The notes below the pieces were generated by a model, which saw only the letters and a list, made by a program, of their open reading frames with translations, had not been told where the DNA came from and made no database searches. The translations under genes were made by a program, and so were the position numbers. A stretch of 64,000 bases of DNA, taken from positions 1 to 64,000 of the forward strand of contig CAVOZJ010000020.1 in the NCBI GenBank assembly GCA_963700885.1, given 5' to 3'. Position 1 is the stretch's first letter. The number at the start of each line of letters is the position of its first letter. Positions 52,475 through 62,158 of this stretch are shown in pieces. The stretch is from Anderseniella sp963700885. GTDB taxonomy: Bacteria; Pseudomonadota; Alphaproteobacteria; Rhizobiales; Aestuariivirgaceae.

Positions 52475-54018
52475 CTATCGCAGCAGCGGCCAGTAGAAAT
52501 AGGCAGACAACATCAGCAGGGCCAGCGACGCAATTGTCATGCGCCAGCCCGATTTCAGGAAATCCTTGCCGGTGAGATAACCCGAAGCATAGATGATCGT
52601 AAAGGCCGGGTGGGCAGCAGCGGTGATATAGGCAAATGCCGATGCAATGGCGGTTACGAAACCGACGGCCAGCGGGTCGGCGCCACCGGCGGTTGCCGTT
52701 TTCAACACAATGGGTCCGAGAACGGCGACGGCGGCGCCTGCCGTCATGGTGTTGGTCACAAAGGTTGTGAGCACCGCGATGGCCATCTCCAGCCCGTAGC
52801 CCGTCGCCATGCCAACCGGCCGGAGGATATCTATAAAATTTTTGGCGACCCATTCGGCGGCGCCGGTGTCCTTCATCTGGACACCCAGCGATATGGCGGC
52901 TGCGTACAACAGCACCACTCCCCAGTTCACACCGGAATTGACATCATCCCAGCGCACCAGGCCGACGACCAGAAAGGCTATCGCACCGGCGATTGCGACA
53001 ATGCCAAGCCCCAGTTGTTCGGAAAAAGATATCCAGCCAATGACCGTCAGCAGGAACAGCATGATTGCCATCCATTGCGCCGGCCGGATCGGTCCGTCCA
53101 TGACGACCTGGGTGCGCAGCCTTGAAACAGCGCGCGACAGGTCAGGGTATTCCGGTTTGAATGTCCAGAACAGCACAGTGGTGACAATTGGCAACTGGAT
53201 CAGGAAAATCGGATAGGCATACATCATCCAGGTGACGTAATCGACGATGAAACGCCTTGTTTCCGGGTTCGTGGGGTCGAAGAAGAAGTCTTTCCAGTAG
53301 CCGATCATGATGGCGTTTCGCGCACCACCTGACGGAGTACCGATACCGGCAATGGCACAGCCATAGGAAATGGACATCAGCAAAACCGCAGCCAGGTTTT
53401 TCACCTTCTTTGGCTCGTTTGAAGTGAGCGATATGAGAGTAATGCCAACCGGCAGCATCATGGCGGCAACCGTGTGTTCACCGATGAACGAGGCGAGAAC
53501 ACCGCAGGTCAGCGTAATACCAAAGCTGATCCGGAATGTGCTTGTGCCGGTTACCCGCACAATGGCCCAGGCAATTCGGCGGTCGAGCTTCTGTTTGACC
53601 ACCGCAACTGCCAGCATCAGCGCGCCCATGATGAACAGCACGGAATCCGTCATCAGAGACTCTTGGCAACCGCGGTGGATTCGAGCCCCAGCAGAACCAC
53701 CTGCCCGACAACAATCAACAGCGCCACCGTCGGCAGCGGCACCGGTTCGGTGATGAACAGGATGGTGGCAAACAGTGACATGGTCAGCACAATCTGCCCC
53801 TCACGGCTCAATCCTTCATAGGGGCCTGTGTGCATGAACGCGAACGCCAGCATGATGGCGATAAAGAACCAGCGCTTTTCCCAGAAGTAGTAAATATTGA
53901 TCTGGCTGCGCAGATGAACCCAGCGCTGGTATCCGTGGCGTTGCAACCGGTGCAGGCGGTTTTCGCCGTAATCAGCCTGAAGGCTGTCTCGGGCCAGCTG
54001 AAAATCGGTATCGCTCAT
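52475..54018 (-). CDS. DASS/SLC13-type anion transporter, split by a frame break
   Basis: The N-terminal frame begins at 54018 (MSDTDFQLARDSLQ, with GGGGGA upstream) and stops at 53653. The second frame starts on the overlapping ATG (TGATG) and runs to 52475. Together they give about 510 residues, normal for SLC13 transporters. Family features are EPVPLPTVALLIVVGQV, SFIGEHTVAAMMLPVGITL, CAIAGIGTPSGGARNAIM and, near the end, TNTMTAGAAVAVLGPIVL and ASAFAYITAAAHPAFTIIY. Removing a duplicated CT restores AKS-L-M-TDS. Dicarboxylate or sulfate are the usual substrates; which one is unknown here. It is divergent from the M20 peptidase (86-base gap). Confidence 0.75.
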
Positions 54019-54104
54019 GCAATCCCCCTTGCGAGGCTCGCCGTGCCTGTGAGAGTGTCGGAGCCATTCAAACCAGTTGTTCGCCACCAACGGAAAGCCG
54101 CCCG

Positions 54105-55495
54105 ATGACCAAACTCGATGCAATTCTGGACCATGTTGATAACCATCTCGATGCCAGTCTGGCGAGGTGGTTTGAACTGTTGCGTATCCCGTCCATTTCG
54201 ACTGATCCGCAGTACAGGTCCGAATGCCGCAAGGCAGGTCAGTGGGTTGCAGATGAACTGAGCCAGTATGGGATTTGACGCAGGTCTGCGCGACACGCCC
54301 GGTCACCCGATGGTCGTTGGCCATTACGATGGCCCTGCGGGAAGCCCGCGTGTCTTGTTCTATGGTCACTATGATGTCCAGCCTGCCGAACCGTTCGACA
54401 AATGGAAAACCCCGCCCTTCGAGCCGGAGCGCGTAACGGGCGAAGATGGAATAGAGCGGATATATGCCCGTGGAGCCAACGACGACAAGGGCCAACTGAT
54501 GACCTTCATAGAGGCCAGTCGTGCCTGGATCAACACAACAAGTGGATTACCCTTTTCCGTAACCGTCCTGTGTGAAGGCGAAGAAGAAAGCGGCAGCCCT
54601 CAGCCTGAATCCGTTTCTGGTGGACAACGCCGAAGAACTGAGCCGCGAGGTTGCACTGGTGTGCGATACCAATATGTGGGATCCGGACACCCCTGCCATA
54701 TCAACCCGGCTGCGCGGTTTGGCCCATGAAGAAGTCACCATCATTGGCCCGCGCATTGACCTTCATTCGGGATTTTTTGGCGGTGCTGCGTTTAACGCAA
54801 TTCACGTCCTGACGAAAATTCTGTCTGACATGCGCGACGACGACGGACATATCACAATTCCGGGATTTTATGATGGCGTGCCGGAACTGCCGGAGCAAAC
54901 TGCTGCCCAGTGGAAAGGCCTCGATTTTGATGAGGGCAGGTTCCTCGGCGACGTTGGACTGACGGTGCCTGCAGGTGAAAAGGGACGCAGTGTCCTTGAA
55001 ATGATCTGGTCGCGTCCGACGCTTGAAGTGAACGGCATCTTTGGCGGCTATACGTCTGCCGGTACCAAGACAGTGATCCCGTCTGAAGCAACCGCAAAAG
55101 TATCCATGCGCCTGGTCGGCAAACAGGACCCGCAACATGTACTGAACGTATTCCGCAAATTCGTTGAAGACCGGTTGCCGGAAGGCTGTGCGGTGCGTTT
55201 TGGCGGGGACGCGGATGGTTCACCCGCCATCGAAATTTCTGAGGACAATCCTTATCTGAAAAAGGCCGCCAGGGCGCTTGAGGATGAATGGGGAAAACCG
55301 GCGGTAATGATGGGCTGCGGCGGGTCGATCCCGGTCGTGCGCTCATTTGAAGATATTCTGGGCATGCAGAGTCTGTTGGTGGGGTTTGGTTTGCCTGATG
55401 ATGCGTTGCATTCACCCAATGAAAAGTACAATCTTCAATCCTTCCACAAGGGTATCAGGAGCTGGGTGCGGGTGATTGATGCACTTGCAGGCTGA
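54105..55495 (+). CDS. M20 family metallopeptidase, two frame breaks
   Basis: Three frames join into one protein of about 460 residues. Removing one C at 54263-54264 gives ELSSMGFDAGLRDTPGHP, and removing the T at 54600 gives EESGSPSLNPFLVDN. The metal-binding motifs are present: YGHYDVQPAEPF with His and Asp, GANDDKGQLM, CEGEEESGS with the catalytic Glu pair, and a dimerisation-domain segment GRIDLHSGFFGGA-type. The C-terminus has MQSLLVGFGLPDDALHSPNE with the last His. It is a dipeptidase or aminoacylase-type hydrolase. It starts at the divergent promoter shared with the DASS transporter gene. Confidence 0.75.
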
Positions 55496-55511
55496 AGGCT
55501 GATTTCCGGAT

Positions 55512-55922
55512 ATGCTGAAACAGCTCATTATCGGGTCAGTTGTGATCATTGCCACGGTTGCCATTCAGGCTGAAATGTTTGGACTGTTGACCCGCAAGCA
55601 TGAACCGTTTCTGGATTGGACGCGAAGGCAGTTTCGCCGTTTTGCCGGCACCGCTTTCCTCACGGTTGCCATGTTGGTGGTTCTGTTCACCATGACAATT
55701 GAGGTCTGGCTGTGGGCATTCGTGCTGCTCGCCACTGGCGCGGCATCGGCACTTGAACCGGCGGTTTATTTTTCGCTCGTGTGTTTCACCACACTGGGAT
55801 TTGGCGACATAACATTGCCCATTGAATGGCGGTTGCTGTCTGCGCTCATCGGAGCCAACGGCTTCTTGATGTTCGGCTGGTCGACAGCTTTCATGGTCGA
55901 ATTGATCAGGAAGAGCCGTTGA
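55512..55922 (+). CDS. Two-span potassium channel-like protein
   Basis: 136 residues, starting 16 bases after the peptidase. Membrane segments frame a pore loop whose filter reads SLVCFTTLGFGDITLP, the K+ channel T-x-G-F-G-D form (GFG rather than GYG). A cytoplasmic RCK/TrkA domain is missing, so regulation would come from elsewhere. It probably forms tetramers. The 3' end overlaps the paiB-like gene by 17 bases in convergent orientation. Confidence 0.75.
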   Translation: MLKQLIIGSVVIIATVAIQAEMFGLLTRKHEPFLDWTRRQFRRFAGTAFLTVAMLVVLFTMTIEVWLWAFVLLATGAASALEPAVYFSLVCFTTLGFGDITLPIEWRLLSALIGANGFLMFGWSTAFMVELIRKSR

Positions 55923-56569
55923 TGACTTCGTTCATCACTTTGGCAAGCTGTCGGTCGCGATCTTTGCCGGAGTTTGCCAGGCCAGCGATAGTGCTGGCCC
56001 TGTCCGCGTCTGACCGGTGCTGGTTCATCTTCCAGATACCTTCCAGCTGGCTGACACCCAGTTCCATGCCGACAATGCCGCGCAGCATGCTGGAAACATA
56101 ATCATCCGGTGCATCAGAAACTCTCCATGGAACTCGACCGTTCGGCTTCATTTCGGTCTGTCAGCGCGTTGACATGTGCCAGCAGCCAGGGCGCATCATG
56201 GTGTGTTTCCGCGCGCCCGTGCGCGTGCACAACAACATAGGCCCATGTCGGTACCACTTTGCCGGTCTCCTGCTTGGTCGCGTAGTTGGATGGTGACACA
56301 TAGGTGTGCGGCCCCTGAAAAATTGCGACTGATGTGGCATTGCCTTGTTCAATTATCTTCCAGTGGTCATTCGCCCGGGCGAAATGACCGCACAGCCTGA
56401 TGGACCCGCCGGGCGTATCGCTCACCAGCAACGGAAGATGCGAAACCTTCAGTTGCCCGTCTGATGCTGTGGTGACAACAGCCGCCAGCTGTATGGCGCG
56501 CGCAGCATCCAGCAACACCGCTTGCCTGGTCTCACGGGCCGTTTCACGCGCATATGAGATGTTCGTCAT
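55906..56569 (-). CDS. PaiB-like FMN-binding regulator, one frame break
   Basis: The N-terminal frame from 56569 (MTNISYARETARE) reads to about 56134. Dropping one base at 56134 (T on the plus strand) continues into VPWRVSDAPDDYVSSMLRGI and GMELGVSQLEGIWKMNQHRS. The corrected length is about 220 residues, as expected for PaiB. Visible motifs are HFARANDHWKII, GPHTYVSPSNYATKQETGKV and PTWAYVVVHAHGRA. It is a split-barrel flavin protein related to the Bacillus negative regulator of sporulation and protease genes; in alphaproteobacteria its role is unclear. Confidence 0.75.
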
Positions 56570-56632
56570 GATGATGTCCTGAAAGCCGGTTCAGTATGGT
56601 CTATGATTGAACCAGCGTTGCACCGGCGCCGT

Positions 56633-57079
56633 TCAAAGGGCTGCGATTTTCGCCTTGTTCGCGCTCATCAGTTCTTCTTCCGTGGCTCCATGATCATAGG
56701 CCGGTGACAGGATCAGCTCTGCCGATGTCAGATCAAAGACCATGAACCCGGTCATGTGCGGCAGATAGTCTGCCCAGTATTGTTCAAATACCCTGGTGAG
56801 CTCGCTGGACGCAACGGCCTTTCCTATCATGGTTCCATTGCCGGAAACCCTCACCGCCTTGCGCTTCAGCGGGTCAAGGAAGCAGATTTCGCAGCAAGGT
56901 GAGCGACGCAGATTTGCGGCTGTGCCTGGTGAACGGATATTGCCACACGCCAACGTGCGTTCATCCACCACCACGAAGGTGGCCTTGGGGGAAACAGCCG
57001 CGGAGCCGTCTTCGCGTATGGTTGCCACAAAACCCGCAGTGTGGGTGCGGATCAGGTCTTGCATCTCGTCTGTGAGCAT
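56633..57079 (-). CDS. Pyridoxamine 5'-phosphate oxidase-fold protein
   Basis: 148 residues. The split-barrel FMN-binding fold is recognised from ATIREDGSAAVSPKATFVVV, GNIRSPGTAANLRRSPCCEI and VRVSGNGTMIG. It is not a full PdxH, since length and motifs fit the broader PPOX class (nitroreductase or heme/flavin-reductase-like). Fourteen bases from the next minus-strand gene at 57093, so the two are likely cotranscribed. Confidence 0.7.
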   Translation of the reverse strand: MLTDEMQDLIRTHTAGFVATIREDGSAAVSPKATFVVVDERTLACGNIRSPGTAANLRRSPCCEICFLDPLKRKAVRVSGNGTMIGKAVASSELTRVFEQYWADYLPHMTGFMVFDLTSAELILSPAYDHGATEEELMSANKAKIAAL

Positions 57080-57092
57080 TTCTCTCAGGCTC

Positions 57093-57749
57093 CTATCCGG
57101 CCGTAAAGTTCACGGCGTGATCCGGCGCTGCCAATCCTTCGCGGTTGCGCGGATCATCAACGGGTTTGCCCGTTGTTATAGTCAGCGGTACAACACCTGC
57201 CCAGATGGGCAGTGCATAATCTTCCTCATCATCTGATGGAGGTCCGGTACGGATTTTCACGGATGCCTCATTGAGCGGCAGGCGCAACAGGGTTGTGGCC
57301 TTCAGTTCCTGTTCATTGATGGCGCGCAACAGGTCCCACCGGCCTGGAAACCACATGTCGAACATGGCTTTCAGCCGGGCCGTCTTGTCAGCCGGATCCT
57401 CGACAATTTCTGCTTTGCCAAACACCATGCAGGAACGGTAATTGGCCGAGTGATGGAAACCGGATCGCGCCATGACCACACCATCCCACATGGTAACGGT
57501 CAGGCAGACCTGTGTTGCCCTCGCTGCCCGCAGAAACCGGCTGGCCGACGAGCCGTGCCAGTAGACATGATTACCTTCGCGCCATTGCATGGTCGGGGTA
57601 ACAACCGGCGCCCCATCAACCTGGTAACCCACATGGCACAGGGGCATGGCGTCCAGCACGGCATGCACTGATGCTGCGTCATATTTGCCGCGTTCATGCC
57701 GTTGCCTGAGCCGCGAGCGATCAGTTGGTGCATCTGTTTTTCGTACCAT
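57093..57749 (-). CDS. Pyridoxamine 5'-phosphate oxidase family, PF12900-like
   Basis: 218 residues from the ATG at 57749. PPOX-type motifs are seen: MPLCHVGYQVDGAPVVTPTM, GNHVYWHGSSASRFLRAARA, VCLTVTMWDGVVMARSGFHH and a segment with YRSCMVFGKAEIVEDPADK. FMN-dependent; the substrate is unknown. It is divergent from the MocR regulator gene (start 57822), and the arrangement suggests that the MocR protein controls it. Confidence 0.8.
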   Translation of the reverse strand: MVRKTDAPTDRSRLRQRHERGKYDAASVHAVLDAMPLCHVGYQVDGAPVVTPTMQWREGNHVYWHGSSASRFLRAARATQVCLTVTMWDGVVMARSGFHHSANYRSCMVFGKAEIVEDPADKTARLKAMFDMWFPGRWDLLRAINEQELKATTLLRLPLNEASVKIRTGPPSDDEEDYALPIWAGVVPLTITTGKPVDDPRNREGLAAPDHAVNFTAG

Positions 57750-57821
57750 TGATGCCGCAACTCCTGAAATATCGACTTTGCAGCAGATCAGCGCAATAAT
57801 GGCCTTGAAGAAAGAGCCAAT

Positions 57822-59264
57822 ATGACAAATTCCAATATATCCACCAGTGATGCGGCCATTGCCGGCATCGCGCTGGATCGCGCAAGCCGCACACCGCTGC
57901 ACGTGCAACTGACCAGCCTGCTGCGCGACATGATTTTGTCCGGCCGTATTGCACCTGGAGGACGCCTGCCGGGCAGCCGGGCATTTGCCGGTGATCTGGG
58001 CGTGTCGCGTATTACGGTTACCACCTCGATGGATCAACTCGTGGCGGAAGGTTTTGCCGAGGGCCGCCACGGCAAGGGGTTATTTGTGGCGCCGCACCTG
58101 CCGGACACATCCCTGAAGATTGGCGGCTCTGACGAGCCATTCGAAATTCGATCTGTCAAAAATCTGGCTGGTTCACAGGTGCCGTTTCAGCCCGTAGCCC
58201 ATGACGCACGCCTGTTTCCCCATGACGAATGGGCCAAACTGCTTGATCAGACCTGGCGAAGTCCCCAAATTCGCGCAACCCCCGGGTTTGGCCCGTTTGG
58301 TGATCCGGTCCTGCGGGAATCCATTGCCCGTCATCTGCATGAGTGGCGCGGACTGCGCTGCCAGCCCGCCCAGGTTTTCGTCACCGCAGGTGGCAGTGAT
58401 TCCACGCAGTTGATTGTACGCGCGCTTGACCTCGCCGGGCAGCAGGTAGTGCTGGAAGACCCCGGCTATCCGCTGTTTGCCGGCGAGCTTTCGCAACAGG
58501 GTGTGGGCGTGGTTCGGGTTGCAGTGGACGACGAGGGTCTGAACCCTGTTGCCATGCCTGCTGCCCGGCTGGCGATTGTCACGCCATCCAGACATTACCC
58601 CACGGGCGTGACCATGCCGCTTGCCAGACGGCTGGACCTGCTGTCCTGGAGTGACAGGCATCAGGCGCACATTCTCGAAGATGACTTTGATAGTGAATAT
58701 CGTTACCGCGGTACGCCGTTGCCAACATTGATGGGATTGGCCAACAATGACCGCGTGCTCTATATGGGATCGTTTTCGAAAGTGTTCACACCACGGCTGC
58801 GGCTTGGATATCTGGTTGTGCCGGAACCACTGGTTGTACCGTTTGAACAGGTGCTGAGCGCGCGCGGTCCGCTGGCATCGGCAGTAGCACAACCGGCACT
58901 GGCCCAGTTCATGGTTTCGGGACGTTTTGCGACCCATATCAGACGGATGCGGCGCGTCTATGGTGTTCGCCAGCAGGCGCTGATTGAAAGCGTGGCAGGA
59001 CACCTTGGCGGATTGCTCAAGGTGCATCCGGAAGCAGGTGGCATGCATCTGACGGCGCGACTTGGCGCCAGCCTTGCGGCGCGGATGAGCGATGTTGAAG
59101 TGTCGCAGAGGGCCCGCGATGCAGGACTCGTGCTTCCTGCCATGTCCGGCTACAGTGCGGGTTCCTGCCGGCATCAGGGGCTGCTGATGGGGTATTCCGG
59201 TTTCGATGAGGCGGAACTGGATGCTGCGTGTCAAAAACTGGCAGCAGTTCTTCAGGCCTACTGA
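57822..59264 (+). CDS. MocR/PdxR-type regulator (GntR HTH plus aminotransferase-fold domain)
   Basis: 480 residues. The N-terminal GntR winged helix (about residues 20-90) has RTPLHVQLTSLLRDMILSGR and LPGSRAFAGDLGVSRITVTT. The C-terminal domain is a fold-type I aminotransferase: FVTAGGSDSTQLIVRALDL, LEDPGYPLFAGEL, VTPSRHYPTGVTM and the PLP lysine in MGSFSKVFTPRLRLGY. It binds PLP and regulates vitamin B6 or amine genes. Its divergent neighbour is a PPOX-fold gene, and the 72-base gap between starts is the likely operator. Confidence 0.9.
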   Translation: MTNSNISTSDAAIAGIALDRASRTPLHVQLTSLLRDMILSGRIAPGGRLPGSRAFAGDLGVSRITVTTSMDQLVAEGFAEGRHGKGLFVAPHLPDTSLKIGGSDEPFEIRSVKNLAGSQVPFQPVAHDARLFPHDEWAKLLDQTWRSPQIRATPGFGPFGDPVLRESIARHLHEWRGLRCQPAQVFVTAGGSDSTQLIVRALDLAGQQVVLEDPGYPLFAGELSQQGVGVVRVAVDDEGLNPVAMPAARLAIVTPSRHYPTGVTMPLARRLDLLSWSDRHQAHILEDDFDSEYRYRGTPLPTLMGLANNDRVLYMGSFSKVFTPRLRLGYLVVPEPLVVPFEQVLSARGPLASAVAQPALAQFMVSGRFATHIRRMRRVYGVRQQALIESVAGHLGGLLKVHPEAGGMHLTARLGASLAARMSDVEVSQRARDAGLVLPAMSGYSAGSCRHQGLLMGYSGFDEAELDAACQKLAAVLQAY

Positions 59265-59273
59265 GATTTGCTG

Positions 59274-60317
59274 TCAATTCCTTTTCCGGGCATGGGCGCG
59301 CAGGGTTGCGATCAACTTTTGCGGCACTGCAATTCCCTCTGCCGCTGCCTTTTCGCGTTGCCTGTAACGGCCATCGCCTGGCAGACGCACGCCGTCGTCC
59401 CCGCTCAATGCTGACAACATGACCTCAAGCCGCTCGGCAAACGGGGCAGGGCCAGCCTGTATTCCAGTGAACGTCCCGGGTGACAGGGCAATGAACATCT
59501 GGCCGACATCGGGAGGACTTCCTTCAGTTGTGGCAAATCGTGATGCCTGAAATGAAAAGTTCGGACCGCCCAGACCACCTGCCAGAACATCGACCAGCAA
59601 TGCCAGCAGTGAGCCCTTATGGCCGCCTGCCGGCGCCATCGCACCTCCGTCCAGAACCTCATCGGGATCTGTGGTCGGTTTCCCATGCCTGTCCAGCCCC
59701 CATCCAAGCGGGATGGACTGGCCTTTCGCGGCATGGTCCTTCACCGTCACCCAGGCGACTTGCGAGGTTGCCATGTCGGCTATCAGCGGAGGCAGACCGT
59801 TACCGCGCGGCACTGCGAATGCCAGTGGGTTGGTGCCGAAAAATGCCTTGCTGCCCCCGTAAGGTGCCATCAGGGATGAGGAATTGGCGAAACCGATGCC
59901 AATCAGCCCGGCAATTGCGGTACGCTCCACAAACCAGCCGAGAACGCCTGCCGACGATGAGTGCCGGATTGACAGCGCAGCAATGCCCTGTGTGCGGCAA
60001 ATCCTGTGAAAGTCGTCCATGGCCTCGTGGAACGCGGCAAACGAAAATCCGCGCGCAGCATCGCTGACAATGGCAGACCCTGAAACTTGCATGTGGGACG
60101 GTTGCGCATCACCCACGATCTTGCCGGACATCAACTGCTCGCAATAGGTTGGAAGATACCCCAGGCCCACAGTGCGAATGCCGTCCGCCTCAGCCTCGAC
60201 GACGGACAAAGTGGCCTGTTCAAGTTGCAGGTCGCGGGCGCCGGATCCTTGCAGGGCGTCGTGCGCCAGGTCGTGGATTTCAGTAAGGGAAAGATGTTTA
60301 TCGTGTGGCATGTCCAA
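59274..60317 (-). CDS. Ldh/malate dehydrogenase family oxidoreductase
   Basis: 347 residues. This NAD(P)-dependent family (not the classic LDH) includes delta1-piperideine-2-carboxylate and ureidoglycolate reductases. Motifs are GIRTVGLGYLPTYCEQL, IRHSSSAGVLGWFVER, MAPYGGSKAFFGTNPLAFAV and the PPLIADMATSQVAWVTVK segment. The C-terminal GGHKGSLLALLVDVLAGGL also fits. Substrate unknown. It lies 10 bases from the MocR stop in convergent orientation, and its start overlaps the DUF1194 stop. Confidence 0.85.
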   Translation of the reverse strand: MDMPHDKHLSLTEIHDLAHDALQGSGARDLQLEQATLSVVEAEADGIRTVGLGYLPTYCEQLMSGKIVGDAQPSHMQVSGSAIVSDAARGFSFAAFHEAMDDFHRICRTQGIAALSIRHSSSAGVLGWFVERTAIAGLIGIGFANSSSLMAPYGGSKAFFGTNPLAFAVPRGNGLPPLIADMATSQVAWVTVKDHAAKGQSIPLGWGLDRHGKPTTDPDEVLDGGAMAPAGGHKGSLLALLVDVLAGGLGGPNFSFQASRFATTEGSPPDVGQMFIALSPGTFTGIQAGPAPFAERLEVMLSALSGDDGVRLPGDGRYRQREKAAAEGIAVPQKLIATLRAHARKRN

Positions 60318-61092
60318 TATCCAGTTCGCCAGGTGGCGCAGTCGACAATTGCACAGTCAGTTCGCGGCCCAGTTTTCGTTTCATGGCTTCGGCAAAATCC
60401 TCAAAGTCATTGGCGCTGATGACAAACGAACCGGGGCCACCGGTTACGTTGGCCCTATAGTAGCCAGCCAGTCCGGGATCGCCATCGAGGATTGCCAGGC
60501 CATTGATGGTGATACCACTGTTGATGGCAATGCTGCGGGCGATGGAGGGATGCTGTCCGGAGTTGTTGCGGCCGTCTCCGGAAATGTCAATGCGGCGGTA
60601 TTTTCCAACCTGAACATTGCTTTCCAGCATTTCCATTGACCGGTTTATGGCAGTGCTGATCGAGGTGAAATTGCCGGTATTGCCGCGCGGTACCTGGGCA
60701 ATCCGCCTCGCCAGAACCCGAACGGAGCTTTCTGAAGAAACGACAGTCCAGTCGACGGCGATATTGCCCAGCAACCCGCCGCTCCATTGCAACACGGCTA
60801 TCGCAATGCCGTCCCTGTGCAGCCCGATGGCTTCAATAATGTCATCGCTTTCAAGTGCAGTTGCTATGCCGCGCATTTGCAGCGAATATTCTGTGGCATC
60901 AACGCTGGCAGAGGTATCCACAGCCAGAACCAGTTCAATCGAAACAGCTTCGGCACGCGCCGGTGCGTGAACCAGCGAAAGGCACAAGGACAGAAAGATC
61001 GCCAGCCCAACCGCGGACCTGGATGACAGTTGCCCATCAGGCGCGGCCAGACCGGCGTTCCACGGGCCCCGACACAATGACCCGGCATCCAT
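60298..61092 (-). CDS. DUF1194 family vWA-type secreted protein
   Basis: About 264 residues from the ATG at 61092. A start at 61119 is also possible, and the start is unsure because it overlaps the MOSC gene by about 55 bases. A signal peptide (AVGLAIFLSLCLSLVHAPARAEA) is followed by a von Willebrand A-like fold with the MIDAS motif ELVLAVDTSASVDATEYSLQ. VAVLQWSGG and RRIDISGDGRNNSGQHPS match DUF1194. Function unknown; secreted or periplasmic. Its stop overlaps the start of the Ldh-family gene, so the minus-strand genes 63103 to 59274 form one compact run. Confidence 0.8.
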   Translation of the reverse strand: MDAGSLCRGPWNAGLAAPDGQLSSRSAVGLAIFLSLCLSLVHAPARAEAVSIELVLAVDTSASVDATEYSLQMRGIATALESDDIIEAIGLHRDGIAIAVLQWSGGLLGNIAVDWTVVSSESSVRVLARRIAQVPRGNTGNFTSISTAINRSMEMLESNVQVGKYRRIDISGDGRNNSGQHPSIARSIAINSGITINGLAILDGDPGLAGYYRANVTGGPGSFVISANDFEDFAEAMKRKLGRELTVQLSTAPPGELDIGHATR

Positions 61093-62125
61093 CAACCAGT
61101 TCTTCAAGATCCTTGCCACTGACCGGCATTACCTCGTGATTGCCACGTTCGCTGAGGGTAAGTCTAACCGGTTCACGGGTGTAGTCGAGACCAGGATGCA
61201 ACACGGCGCGGGCGCCGGCATTGGCGGGAATGAACGGCCAGTTTTCAGCGTCCGGTTTGAAGCAGATGCTGCCATCGCCTGAACGGTTAACAATGGCCGG
61301 GCGAGGCCACTGTACCGGGTCAGGTGTTCGGTCCGGCAGAATACCGGCCGGGTTGAACCGTTCTGTGTCGAGAAGATGGAGGCGGTCGTCCTCGAAAATC
61401 TCCCCGCCCTGCAGGACATGAGCATACATGCCGCAGAAGGCATGGCCCGTATAGGTACGCAGAATGTTTACGACATCAATACTGGTATCACCACTCCATG
61501 GGTCGGCTGCGGTCGCGGCACAGCGCAGCGCTGGCCTGAGGATTTTCATCATCACGGATCCGAATCGAATGGTTTGGCCCGCCAGCGAAAACTCCTCAAA
61601 CGGTTCAAGCCCGTTGACATACAGATTCCCGCGGAACCGCAGATGCGACAGCGTCAGCCCACTGACCCACTCGAGCCATTCCACGGTAGCCAGGTTGATG
61701 ATCGAGATCCCCGTATCGGTAAAGTCCCAGTGACCATGAGCATTGGCAAGTCTGTGCAACCGGATGGGCCCATGGGCACCGGGTGTGAAATGCCGGTTCA
61801 TCATGGCATTTACAGCCTCGTCGTCACCGCCGCTCAAACCGGTCATGGCTGTCCGGTTGTCTGGCGCATTGATGTGCAGCCGATCTTGCGCCTCATCCAG
61901 TTCAGCCGTGTAAGCCGCCAGTTGTGGATAGACCGTCATCTGGATAAAGGTGCGCGCCTGGACCCAGTCGGTACTGTTTACCGGCGGCGGCTGGTTTCCT
62001 GACGTGAAGGCGAATGCCCGGTCCCATGCCAGGCCCGCACCGGCAGTCACGACACCGCGTTGAAGCCGCTCTGCCCGAAAACCCTTTACGGGGTAGCGAT
62101 AGATGTGTTCAACCCGCACTGTCAT
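61037..62125 (-). CDS. MOSC domain protein
   Basis: 362 residues with an N-terminal MOSC beta-barrel (VEHIYRYPVKGFRAERLQRG and DRAFAFTSG) and a C-terminal MOSC-like domain (LRFRGNLYVNG, RPALRCAATA with its Cys, VVNILRTYTGHAFCGMYAHV). MOSC proteins bind or process the molybdenum cofactor, and the conserved Cys (here in ALRCAAT) is the expected sulfur or Mo-ligand residue. A C-terminal extension of about 100 residues after 'GEIFEDDRLHLL' is longer than usual. Confidence 0.8.
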   Translation of the reverse strand: MTVRVEHIYRYPVKGFRAERLQRGVVTAGAGLAWDRAFAFTSGNQPPPVNSTDWVQARTFIQMTVYPQLAAYTAELDEAQDRLHINAPDNRTAMTGLSGGDDEAVNAMMNRHFTPGAHGPIRLHRLANAHGHWDFTDTGISIINLATVEWLEWVSGLTLSHLRFRGNLYVNGLEPFEEFSLAGQTIRFGSVMMKILRPALRCAATAADPWSGDTSIDVVNILRTYTGHAFCGMYAHVLQGGEIFEDDRLHLLDTERFNPAGILPDRTPDPVQWPRPAIVNRSGDGSICFKPDAENWPFIPANAGARAVLHPGLDYTREPVRLTLSERGNHEVMPVSGKDLEELVDGCRVIVSGPVERRSGRA

Positions 62126-62158
62126 TTGCTGTGTACTCGCTGGTTGGTTCCCCTGCCA

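Noticed and set aside
61038..61088. Alternative start of the DUF1194 gene at a TGATG overlap with the MOSC stop
   Set aside because: The ATG is out of frame with the signal peptide by an amount that removing one base cannot fix, so the upstream start at 61092 was kept.
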